From Marinifaba aquimaris (GTDB taxonomy: Bacteria > Pseudomonadota > Gammaproteobacteria > Enterobacterales > Alteromonadaceae): a stretch of DNA of 51,187 bases. Shown here piece by piece: positions 7,448 to 14,654 of the stretch; position 1 is the first letter of the stretch, and each line of letters begins with the position of its first letter. The position numbers and the translations under genes were made by a program. Location: positions 1-51,187 of the forward strand of contig NZ_JABULX010000030.1 of the NCBI RefSeq assembly GCF_013328345.1, given 5' to 3'. The notes beneath the pieces were generated by a model. The model did no database searches and was not told the origin of the DNA. It saw only the letters and a program-made list of their open reading frames with translations.

Positions 7448-9787
7448 ATGAAAACAAAAACAAATTTAGTTGCTTTGGCAATCATGGGGGCAATTCAGTG
7501 TAATGCGAATGCTGCAACTGTAGGTTATATCTTTAACGAGACGATGGATCTAGATCTAGTATCGACAGAGTTTGGTACGATCCAAGCTGACATTAATAAT
7601 CCCGAGCAGAATTTAAATTATGATTTTATCTGTACACAAGATAAAGTTAGCTTAGGTTTAGGTTGTGACGGTATTTTTCAGGGGGTGCCAACAAAAGACG
7701 ATTTACCTAGTGGTAAACTGCCAAATGAACGTTTTCAATTTAATTATGCAGAATATTTCACAAAAAGTATGGTGTCTTTCCCACATGGCCACCCCACACC
7801 TCAGGGAACGTCTTACCAACCTTCCCCAATTAGTCAATTTACTTCATTAGCCGATTCAAAGGGCTGGGTTTATGAAACGAATTTCTTCGAAAAACTAGTA
7901 ATTAAAGATGCATGTGCAGCAGAAGTATTTGCATCTAGTCCAGTTCAGTTAAAAGCGGCAAACTTTTCATTAGTGACCAGAGATGGCGCCGTTCATGATT
8001 ACACTTCGCAAACGGCAGAATGTAGCTTAGCAATTAGCGGGATACCAACATCTGGATTACAGGCTTTTGTTGGCAGTCCATCTGAAGACTATTTTGGGGT
8101 TGCAACAATAACAAAAGATGGTCGCCTGCAAGTTTACCTAGCTAATGGCACTTTAAAATACGTCTCATCAAATAGTCCATTGCTTGTTGGCTCGTTAGTA
8201 GAAGGTCCGGGTAATACGGTTTTCGCTGTTGATGAAAATCATCAAATTGTTCAGTTTGAAGAAGTGGGTGGTGATTTCATTACTCATCAGCAAACACATA
8301 CAAAAGTTAAGCCAGGCAACATCGCCGTTTCAAACAATGGTGACAGAGTTTATGCGATAAGCACTGCCGGTAAGTTAGTTTCATCTGAGCTAAGTGGTGA
8401 TATTTTTGCTGATAGCTTTAAACTCGTTAGTTTTGCAACCTTTGCTCAGGGTAGTTTAGTTAATACCGATAAAGGGGTAGTAGTAGCCTCTAAAAGTGGC
8501 AGTCTGTTTAAAGTCGAAGGCACAAACTTAAGCCTCTTTTCTCAATTAAGTAATCAACAAGTTATTCCTAATACATTGACTTATGGTGGTAAAAATGATG
8601 GTAGAGAGGTGGTTTATGCCATTACTGAGCAGAGTAATCACTCCATTCATATGTGTTTTATCGATACCCTTGATTGTGTAAATGTTGGCCAATGGGGAGG
8701 ACATGTTAGCCCTAACTCTCTAGTGGGTTGGGATGACCGTATTTTTGGTACTTTTGACGATGGTCGTATTTTCAATACTTACAATGCAGGTAACGGCCAA
8801 GTTGGTTTTGCAACGCTAACGACTACGTATAAACCTTCTGTTCCGGGCAGCTTAGCGACAAACAAAGACGGTGTATACAGTGTTGCGGATGATGGCACGT
8901 TATTATTTAGCTATTGGGCAGCAGGCCACGGTTGGTTGCAGACACAACACGACTATGGTGCAACACAAGATCCTAAAACATGGTTAGTGCCAGGTTCTTT
9001 AAAAGTTGACGACAATAAAATTGTTTATGGTATTAACCGCGCCGGTAAACAAATTCGCTACAACGCAGGTACTCAAAAATGCTACTCAGTTGATGGTTGG
9101 GATGGTATCACGGCTCAATTGACCGCAGTTAATTGTTATATTCAAAACATTACGGACCAGGTATGGACTCGCCGAGACCATGCATTTAACAAAGAAAATG
9201 TTGTTTTAAGATTTGATAAAATTGACCCGTACTTAGACGCCTTTGAAATTGATACTGGCCTTGAAATTACAGGGTGGGTTGATGATGTTCCTGTTGTTGA
9301 GCGCACAAATCTACAAAATCAGGCAAATGGTGAACTTAAAATCCAAATTGATACAGAAACACCTACTCAGATTGCTTTGAAACCTGGTTACAGAATACGA
9401 ATTAGTCATCAACAAACTCATGGTTGTTTGTATAGTCCAAATGCGAGCAATGGTAGTAATATCAGAGCCTTTAATTGTTTTCCTTCATACGATCAGGTTT
9501 GGCAAATTAAAGGCACTGATGAATCTAAGTATATTAATTTGATGCATACAGGAACCAGTAAGGCCATGTATGTTAACTCTGGCACCATGGATGTTGACCA
9601 TTGGGACTGGTGGTATGGTGATAAACACATGAAATTTGAATTGGTACCAAGAGGTGATGCTTGGCAAATTCGTCACAAAGAAACTAACTCATGTTTATAT
9701 ATCACTGAAAAGGCAACTAATACGGTTCATGCTGAAGCCTGTTCTACAGATAACCGTCAGTTATTCCACTTAAGTATTGTTAAGTAA
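7448..9787 (+). CDS. Secreted beta-propeller protein with C-terminal ricin-B-like lectin region
   Basis: A 779-residue exported protein. Residues 1-23 are a signal peptide ending in N-A-N-A-A. Residues ~24-200 form an unrecognised domain. Residues ~204-550 contain about eight units of 40-49 residues whose start reads (P/V/Q)-G-S-L or P-N-S-L followed by a turn and V-Y-x-V/I-x-x-x-G-x-L-x (units begin near 248, 289, 334, 374, 422, 466 and 515), the pattern of a tachylectin/WD-like beta-propeller. Residues ~555-779 resemble a beta-trefoil ricin-B lectin, with D-Q-V-W twice and C-L-Y-S/C-L-Y-I plus paired cysteines. No catalytic or pore-forming domain is seen. The role is probably glycan binding at the surface or outside the cell; it pairs with the GH18-LytTR regulator downstream. 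Confidence 0.75.
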   Translation: MKTKTNLVALAIMGAIQCNANAATVGYIFNETMDLDLVSTEFGTIQADINNPEQNLNYDFICTQDKVSLGLGCDGIFQGVPTKDDLPSGKLPNERFQFNYAEYFTKSMVSFPHGHPTPQGTSYQPSPISQFTSLADSKGWVYETNFFEKLVIKDACAAEVFASSPVQLKAANFSLVTRDGAVHDYTSQTAECSLAISGIPTSGLQAFVGSPSEDYFGVATITKDGRLQVYLANGTLKYVSSNSPLLVGSLVEGPGNTVFAVDENHQIVQFEEVGGDFITHQQTHTKVKPGNIAVSNNGDRVYAISTAGKLVSSELSGDIFADSFKLVSFATFAQGSLVNTDKGVVVASKSGSLFKVEGTNLSLFSQLSNQQVIPNTLTYGGKNDGREVVYAITEQSNHSIHMCFIDTLDCVNVGQWGGHVSPNSLVGWDDRIFGTFDDGRIFNTYNAGNGQVGFATLTTTYKPSVPGSLATNKDGVYSVADDGTLLFSYWAAGHGWLQTQHDYGATQDPKTWLVPGSLKVDDNKIVYGINRAGKQIRYNAGTQKCYSVDGWDGITAQLTAVNCYIQNITDQVWTRRDHAFNKENVVLRFDKIDPYLDAFEIDTGLEITGWVDDVPVVERTNLQNQANGELKIQIDTETPTQIALKPGYRIRISHQQTHGCLYSPNASNGSNIRAFNCFPSYDQVWQIKGTDESKYINLMHTGTSKAMYVNSGTMDVDHWDWWYGDKHMKFELVPRGDAWQIRHKETNSCLYITEKATNTVHAEACSTDNRQLFHLSIVK

Positions 9788-9800
9788 TAACAACTCACTC

Positions 9801-9826
9801 AAAGGCATGGTTTAAACCATGCCTTT
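9801..9826 (+). terminator. Terminator-like palindrome after the lectin gene
   Basis: A perfect 26-bp palindrome (GGCATGG arms around TTTAAA, with A-run and T-run ends), 14 bp past the lectin stop. The T-tract is only three residues followed by CTAT, so termination may be partial. It suggests the lectin and the regulator are separate transcription units. Confidence 0.6.
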
Positions 9827-9870
9827 CTATTTATCGCCGCCTGATCTCTCCCAAGAAACTTCGTTTAAAT

Positions 9871-9893
9871 AAGTTAAGTTGTTAATTTAACTT
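9871..9893. promoter_or_regulatory. Dyad AAGTTAA-N9-TTAACTT upstream of the GH18-LytTR gene
   Basis: A perfect 7+7 inverted repeat in the AT-rich interval between the lectin terminator and the regulator gene. It also contains repeated GTTAA units at 9873 and 9881. It is a candidate operator, possibly for autoregulation. The spacing does not match the classical LytTR direct-repeat layout, so the assignment is weak. Confidence 0.3.
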
Positions 9894-10050
9894 TATTTTT
9901 TCATAAAAATTAAATATTTTTAGATGTTGAGTTTTTGTTTTTATTGTTATAAAAAAGCAATAAATGTTGGTTATGTGTTTATCTGGTGTTTACCAGTGGC
10001 CCATGCAACTGACGCTTGTATATGGAAATTTTGAAGTTTTGGTTGTTATC

Positions 10051-12621
10051 ATGCGCTTGGTATTAGGTCTACTGTTCGTATTTTTAAGCTTTGTTGGTCA
10101 AGCAAAAGAGAAATGGGTAATTGGTTACTTTCATTTCTGGGTTATTTATAATTACAACTACCACATTCATGATGTAGAAGCGCAAAGGTTGACGCACCTG
10201 ATCTACAAATGCATCAAACCGGGCAAGGGTGGAACGGTTGAAATGTGTGATGTACAAACGGATATCAAATTTAACTACCCAGACCACACCATTTCAGGCG
10301 ATCGGCTAAATGGCAGTTATGGCCAAATGCTTAAGCTTAAGAAGCAACATCCTCATTTAAAAAATATCATTTCTTTGGGCGGCTGGGGTAACTCCACTTA
10401 TTTTTCCGCAATTGCCGCTGATGCCACTGTAAGGCAGTACTTTATTAATAATTTAATTGAGCATATTGATAAATATCAGTTTGATGGAATTGAAGTTGAC
10501 TGGCGCTACCCTGTTTATGGTGGTGATCCTGGTAACCCTAATCATCCTGACGATGCAAACAATCTTTCACTGCTTATTACAGAGTTAAGGCAAGCTTTAG
10601 ATCAACTAGAAACAAAACGAAAAAAAAAGTATTGGTTGTCATTAGTATCTGCATTTGTTGAAGAGTATTCAGGTATCTGGCACCCCAAGCAAATTAGTGA
10701 ACATCTTGATTTTGTTTCTATTACGTCATCTTTTATGTATGGCGCATGGAGTAAAGAGGCGCAACACCAAGCCCCTTTGGGCATTAATCCAAATTTACCA
10801 ACACCCGAGAATACCATAGAGGCTGGGGTAGCTTGGTTAAAGCAAAAAGGCTTGCCGGCGGATAAAATCGTGATGTCTATTCCTAGCCATATTCACGCCT
10901 GGCAAGGGGTTGAATATGGTGAAAATAAAGGTTTATACCAACCATGGCAGTATTTGCCGGATTCCAGTCGCAACGACATAAATGGTAAACCTTCTGGTTT
11001 ATTTAGTTATTCTCAAGTACTTGAATTATTAGAGCAAGAAGGCAGTGAGCTTATTTGGGATGAATACACTAAAGGTCACTATGTATATAACCATCAGCAC
11101 AAACTTTTCGTTACTTTTGAATCTCATCAATCTGCACTTGCTAAACTTCATTATGCTGATCAACAAGGCTTTGCTGGCGTGGCATTATCGGAGTTGAGCA
11201 GTGATGTAAAATCGGCTGAATCGCTGCAGTTTTTATTATTTGAGCACTATTATCCGACTAAGGCATTTATCCTCGATTTAAAGAGTTTGTTGATTGAGTA
11301 TCAAAAATTATTGCTAGGTATATTTGTTGGCATTTTGATCATCATTGTGGGGATGTTTTGGCGTTTAAATCAGCTTAAACAGCAGAAGCTAGCGGATGCA
11401 GAACTAGAAAAACATAGGGGAATTAAATCTGAACTTTTCAATCATTTGGCTATTGTCGGCTTAATTGCTGAACAGTTGTGTGTGCTATTTGAACGCTCTT
11501 CGCGCGCGATACTTCCCAAGCTTTATTATGATAGTCAGTTGAAATTACTAAAATTGCAGAATGATCAGCTCTTCTTATTGTCTTTATCACAAAATATCAA
11601 TGCTGAAGAATTGACGACGACAGAAATGAAATTGAGAAATCGAAGTGTTTGTTTAAATGCTCTGGTCATGAGTTTAGATAAAGACTATTTATCAGCTTTA
11701 CCCAGTGACAGCCTCGTTTTTGTCAAATCAGATATTCGGGCTCTGATTTTTTTATTACGCATAATGCTCAAACAAGGTGAATTTAAAGTTAAGTTAGCTG
11801 CCGATAAATGCCACCTTACGGCACTATGTTGTATGGATGCAATGTTACAACTAAGTAAAATTGCGCAAAAGTGGAAACAAGCTTTTCAGGTAAATGAGGG
11901 GTATTTCATACTTGAATTAACTTTAGAGCCTCAAAGTCAGCAAATTGTTTATCTAGAACATTTAGAATCTAAATTAAATGATCAAAAGCGATTAAGTATT
12001 TTGCAAAAGTTACAGCAGCAGGCGTTAGTGACAGGAGACATTGATTTAAAATTGGAGTCTGTACTTTCGCACCTTACCGATGACACCATCATTAAGTCGG
12101 TCAGTGAAGAGCCAAAAATCGTTAAAGAACCGAATTATTTGGTGCAGAATAACAACTTATCCCTGCAATTTGTTCTAAATGATGAACCAAGTGAACAAGA
12201 TAAATCCTTCTTTGATTGTGTTGCAAACCTAATCGATATCAGCAGGCAATCTGTGATGCATCTAGCTCAGCAACCACAGGTATTATCTGAGCTATATGAA
12301 ATAAGCAGCCGAAAGGAGCACATTTATTTTGTTAAAGCGGATGAAGGTTACAGCGGGATTTATTACAAAAAAACCGGTAATCCCAAATACATCATGATGA
12401 GATTGAAAACGATAAAAAACTACTTTGATGATGAGTCGTTAGTTCAAGTGCATCGCTCATGGCTAGTTAACCCAAATAAAGTTAAATCAGTGAGAAGACG
12501 ACATAAACGAAGCTACTCGCTTGATTTAGGTATAGAAGAAATTCCAATTGGCCGCAGTTATGTTGATAGTTTAAGCAGCAGGTATCCAGAGTGGTTTGAT
12601 TCGCTAAAACCTAATTTTTGA
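10051..12621 (+). CDS. Membrane one-component regulator: inactive GH18 chitinase domain - TM - LytTR
   Basis: An 856-residue fusion. The ATG at 10051 is chosen because it gives a clean signal peptide (M-R-L-V-L-G-L-L-F-V-F-L..., cut near G-Q-A) immediately before the GH18 fold; the frame extends upstream to 9964 but would bury that signal. Residues ~24-400 form a periplasmic GH18 domain with the S-L-G-G-W motif (~108-112). The catalytic motif D-x-x-D-x-D-x-E reads D145-G-I-E148-V-D150-W-R152, so the acid/base Glu is Arg (codon CGC) and the domain should bind but not cut. A TM segment spans ~420-439. Residues ~440-740 are a helical cytoplasmic region, possibly a relic kinase. A LytTR domain (~760-850) shows V-Q-V-H-R-S-W-L-V-N-P and I-P-I-G-R-S-Y. 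Probable role: sensing chitin-like glycans and controlling transcription from the membrane. Confidence 0.85.
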   Translation: MRLVLGLLFVFLSFVGQAKEKWVIGYFHFWVIYNYNYHIHDVEAQRLTHLIYKCIKPGKGGTVEMCDVQTDIKFNYPDHTISGDRLNGSYGQMLKLKKQHPHLKNIISLGGWGNSTYFSAIAADATVRQYFINNLIEHIDKYQFDGIEVDWRYPVYGGDPGNPNHPDDANNLSLLITELRQALDQLETKRKKKYWLSLVSAFVEEYSGIWHPKQISEHLDFVSITSSFMYGAWSKEAQHQAPLGINPNLPTPENTIEAGVAWLKQKGLPADKIVMSIPSHIHAWQGVEYGENKGLYQPWQYLPDSSRNDINGKPSGLFSYSQVLELLEQEGSELIWDEYTKGHYVYNHQHKLFVTFESHQSALAKLHYADQQGFAGVALSELSSDVKSAESLQFLLFEHYYPTKAFILDLKSLLIEYQKLLLGIFVGILIIIVGMFWRLNQLKQQKLADAELEKHRGIKSELFNHLAIVGLIAEQLCVLFERSSRAILPKLYYDSQLKLLKLQNDQLFLLSLSQNINAEELTTTEMKLRNRSVCLNALVMSLDKDYLSALPSDSLVFVKSDIRALIFLLRIMLKQGEFKVKLAADKCHLTALCCMDAMLQLSKIAQKWKQAFQVNEGYFILELTLEPQSQQIVYLEHLESKLNDQKRLSILQKLQQQALVTGDIDLKLESVLSHLTDDTIIKSVSEEPKIVKEPNYLVQNNNLSLQFVLNDEPSEQDKSFFDCVANLIDISRQSVMHLAQQPQVLSELYEISSRKEHIYFVKADEGYSGIYYKKTGNPKYIMMRLKTIKNYFDDESLVQVHRSWLVNPNKVKSVRRRHKRSYSLDLGIEEIPIGRSYVDSLSSRYPEWFDSLKPNF

Positions 12622-12681
12622 TCTTTTGTTCGTTTAACGAAACCTGCTTAACTAAGGCTGCACAAATTATCGAATTTTGTG

Positions 12682-12738
12682 GTAAAATCCGCCACAGGTT
12701 TAGAAGTACAATACAGTCCTAAGTTTAAGCCTTATTAA
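12682..12738 (+). pseudogene. apbE: Remnant of a second apbE 3' end
   Basis: Eighteen codons ending in TAA read V-K-S-A-T-G-L-E-V-Q-Y-S-P-K-F-K-P-Y. The intact apbE ends V-K-S-A-D-G-F-E-V-Q-Y-S-P-K-F-K-P-Y-L-N. Over these 54 nt I count 13 differences, nearly all synonymous, so this is a diverged homologue under past coding selection, not a recent copy. No homology is visible upstream of about 12670. It sits 45 bp before nqrM, the normal place for the apbE end in nqr operons, so it marks the ancestral gene destroyed when the 6535-12680 segment arrived. Confidence 0.8.
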
Positions 12739-12783
12739 CAATAGGTTTAAAAAACAAGGCATTACAATAGTTGCGGAGAAGTA

Positions 12784-13020
12784 ATGACAGTTTTTTTACT
12801 CGTTTTCGGGTTCTTTTTGGTGATCGTATTAGCCATGTCAGTTGGCTATTGGGTACAGAGAAAAACTATCAGCGGGAGCTGCGGTGGCATTGGTGCATTA
12901 GGTATCGACAAAGCATGTAATTGTGATGACCCTTGCGATAACCGCAAAGAGAAAATGGCAAAAGAAGAAGCCGAACGTGCTGAAAAAGAAAAGCAGTGGC
13001 AAAATAACCGAATCGTTTAA
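12784..13020 (+). CDS. nqrM: Na+-NQR maturation factor NqrM
   Basis: A 78-residue NqrM protein (former DUF539), needed to assemble the iron centre coordinated by NqrD and NqrE in the sodium-pumping NADH:quinone oxidoreductase. An N-terminal TM helix (~2-22) is followed by the conserved cysteine set in G-S-C-G-G-I-G-A-L-G-I-D-K-A-C-N-C-D-D-P-C, which is thought to deliver iron, and a charged K/E-rich C-terminal tail. A GGAG ribosome site lies at 12775-12778. It implies that nqrA-F exist elsewhere in the genome; they are not in this window. In relatives it is co-transcribed with apbE, but here only an apbE stub precedes it, so its promoter must be newly supplied. Confidence 0.95.
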   Translation: MTVFLLVFGFFLVIVLAMSVGYWVQRKTISGSCGGIGALGIDKACNCDDPCDNRKEKMAKEEAERAEKEKQWQNNRIV

Positions 13021-13047
13021 CGCCGATAAATGACCTGATTAATAATT

Positions 13048-13076
13048 AAAAGCCCGAGTGAATACTCGGGCTTTTT
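13048..13076 (+). terminator. Terminator after nqrM
   Basis: Stem AGCCCGAGT/ACTCGGGCT with a short loop and T5 tail, 28 bp past the nqrM stop. A strong rho-independent terminator. Confidence 0.9.
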
Positions 13077-13198
13077 GCTTTTTGGGCCATGGCAATACAA
13101 AGCATAGTTTTGATCAGATTTGTTAATTTGGGTAAAAGCAATTCACTTCAATTACTAACTGGTTAATATTTAAACCGAACAAACGATTGGAGGTGGTT

Positions 13199-13300
13199 AT
13201 GTTATTTAATTTACCCTATGCCGGTTTATTTTCTTTTCTCTTTTTTACGCTGTTAATGGGCATTGCTTATCTCTCTTATAAGATGGGTTGGAGCAACTAA
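13199..13300 (+). CDS. 33-residue single-TM membrane peptide
   Basis: A short frame not usually called by gene finders. It has a very strong ribosome site (GGAGGTGG, 13189-13196) two bases before ATG and encodes M-L-F-N-L-P-Y-A-G-L-F then a hydrophobic helix F-S-F-L-F-F-T-L-L-M-G-I-A-Y-L and a short tail S-Y-K-M-G-W-S-N. The layout (periplasmic or membrane N-terminus, one helix, lysine-containing tail) is that of small accessory membrane peptides. Spacing between the SD core and the ATG is tight. No family is recognised, and transcription is not shown. Confidence 0.5.
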   Translation: MLFNLPYAGLFSFLFFTLLMGIAYLSYKMGWSN

Positions 13301-13441
13301 CCCAATCATTTCAATAAGTTCATTTCAAACGTTTAAACTGTCAATGAGTGTGTTAAAGCTGTAATGATTGAGCTTTAACGCAGTTATTTCAGCAACTGTC
13401 TTATCCCTTGCTTTTAATATGGATAAATAAACAGTGCTATG

Positions 13442-13447
13442 TATAAT
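13442..13447 (+). promoter_or_regulatory. -10 element of dinB
   Basis: A perfect TATAAT, placing the start of transcription near 13454, directly at the LexA box (13456-13471). The -35 region is weak, as is common in regulated SOS promoters. Confidence 0.55.
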
Positions 13448-13455
13448 TGTTAGTA

Positions 13456-13471
13456 CTGTTTTTATTTACAG
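13456..13471 (+). promoter_or_regulatory. LexA (SOS) box of dinB
   Basis: CTGT-N8-ACAG with an all A/T centre (TTTTATTT), the exact gammaproteobacterial LexA consensus. It sits just downstream of a TATAAT and 8 bp before the dinB ATG at 13480, so bound LexA would block initiation. Confidence 0.85.
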
Positions 13472-13479
13472 CTTTTGAG

Positions 13480-14538
13480 ATGGCAAAGAAAATTATTCAT
13501 GTAGACATGGATTGCTTTTACGCTGCGGTGGCGGTGAGGGATAATCCTGAATTGGCGGGTAAACCCGTGGCAGTTGGTGGCGCAAAAGACAGGCGCGGTG
13601 TTATCGCAACATGTAACTATGAAGCACGTGCTTATGGTGTGCGATCTGCAATGGCAACTGCGCAAGCTTTAAAATTATGTCCTCATCTTATTTTAGCTAA
13701 AGGTGATATGAACCTTTACAAATCCATCTCACAGCAAGTCAGAGCAATTTTTCAGCAGTACACAGATAAAATTGAACCTTTGTCGCTAGATGAAGCGTAT
13801 TTAGATGTGTCTGACTGCCAAGCCTTTAATGGCTCTGCCACATTAATTGCCCAAGCCATACGAGAAGAAATCTACCAACAAACTCAATTAACCGCCTCAG
13901 CTGGGGTTGCGCCGAATAAATTTATTGCCAAAATTGCAAGTGATGAAAACAAACCCAATGGTATTTGTGTCGTTCCGCCTGACAAAGTCACCGACTTTGT
14001 AGCGGCTTTACCATTGCGTAAAATTCCCGGAGTGGGCAAAGTGACAGCTAAAAAGCTGGCAAATATGGGGCTAGAAACAACCGCTGATGTGAGAGTATTT
14101 TCACAAAAAGAATTAATCGATCGCTTTGGCAAGTTTGCTTATGCACTTATTGAGCGCAGTCATGGCATTGATGACAGAGAGCTGTGTTTGCACAGAGATC
14201 GAAAGTCAATTGGCGTAGAGCATACTTTGGCACAAGATATTTTTTCTGAGCGAGAAATACAGCAAGTTATCGAGCCACTTTTTGATGAACTTTGTAAGCG
14301 CATTGATGCAAAAAAACAGAGTAAGCACATCAAAAAGCAAGTTTTGAAGTTAAAGTTCAATGACTTTCAATCCACCACTATTGAGAAAACGGTCTCTGAG
14401 TTAAAAAAATCTCACTTTATGGCACTTTTGCAGGCTGTACTGTCTCGACAAAAAGGGCGAAGTATTCGTTTAGTCGGCTTAAGTGTTGGCCTGACTGATA
14501 GCGATATAACCGAGCAGCAGCTAAGTTTTAGTTTTTAA
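13480..14538 (+). CDS. dinB: DNA polymerase IV (DinB, Y-family)
   Basis: A 352-residue error-prone translesion polymerase. The start M-A-K-K-I-I-H-V-D-M-D-C-F-Y matches family N-termini; a TTG-initiated extension from 13447 would run through the LexA box and adds 11 unlike residues. Catalytic acids are in H-V-D-M-D (N-terminal pair) and L-S-L-D-E-A-Y-L-D (second pair); the steric-gate aromatic is in C-F-Y. The thumb has two helix-hairpin-helix parts (I-P-G-V-G-K-V-T-A-K-K-L). The C-terminal Q-L-S-F-S-F is a good beta-clamp binding peptide (QLxLF-like). SOS control is shown by the LexA box. nqrM-dinB proximity is common in Alteromonadales. Confidence 0.96.
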   Translation: MAKKIIHVDMDCFYAAVAVRDNPELAGKPVAVGGAKDRRGVIATCNYEARAYGVRSAMATAQALKLCPHLILAKGDMNLYKSISQQVRAIFQQYTDKIEPLSLDEAYLDVSDCQAFNGSATLIAQAIREEIYQQTQLTASAGVAPNKFIAKIASDENKPNGICVVPPDKVTDFVAALPLRKIPGVGKVTAKKLANMGLETTADVRVFSQKELIDRFGKFAYALIERSHGIDDRELCLHRDRKSIGVEHTLAQDIFSEREIQQVIEPLFDELCKRIDAKKQSKHIKKQVLKLKFNDFQSTTIEKTVSELKKSHFMALLQAVLSRQKGRSIRLVGLSVGLTDSDITEQQLSFSF

Positions 14539-14654
14539 TCGAGTAGTGCTCTAGTAAATTTTACCAATTTTGTGTAGTGTGAAACCTAACAATGCGTGCT
14601 CAATTCTTAGCTGTAGCACGCTAATAATGATAATGACAACTTACCCCGAGCCAT

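Noticed and set aside
7448-9787. Reading the lectin gene as a toxin (AB type)
   Set aside because: A ricin-B-like tail alone does not make a toxin; no ADP-ribosyl transferase, N-glycosidase or pore-forming motif could be seen.
13447-13479. Upstream TTG extension of dinB
   Set aside because: It translates through the LexA box, and the family N-terminus begins at ATG 13480.
14620-14645. Fur-box-like AATGATAATGAC before parC
   Set aside because: Only part of one half matches; parC is not an iron-regulated gene, and the string is common in AT-rich DNA.
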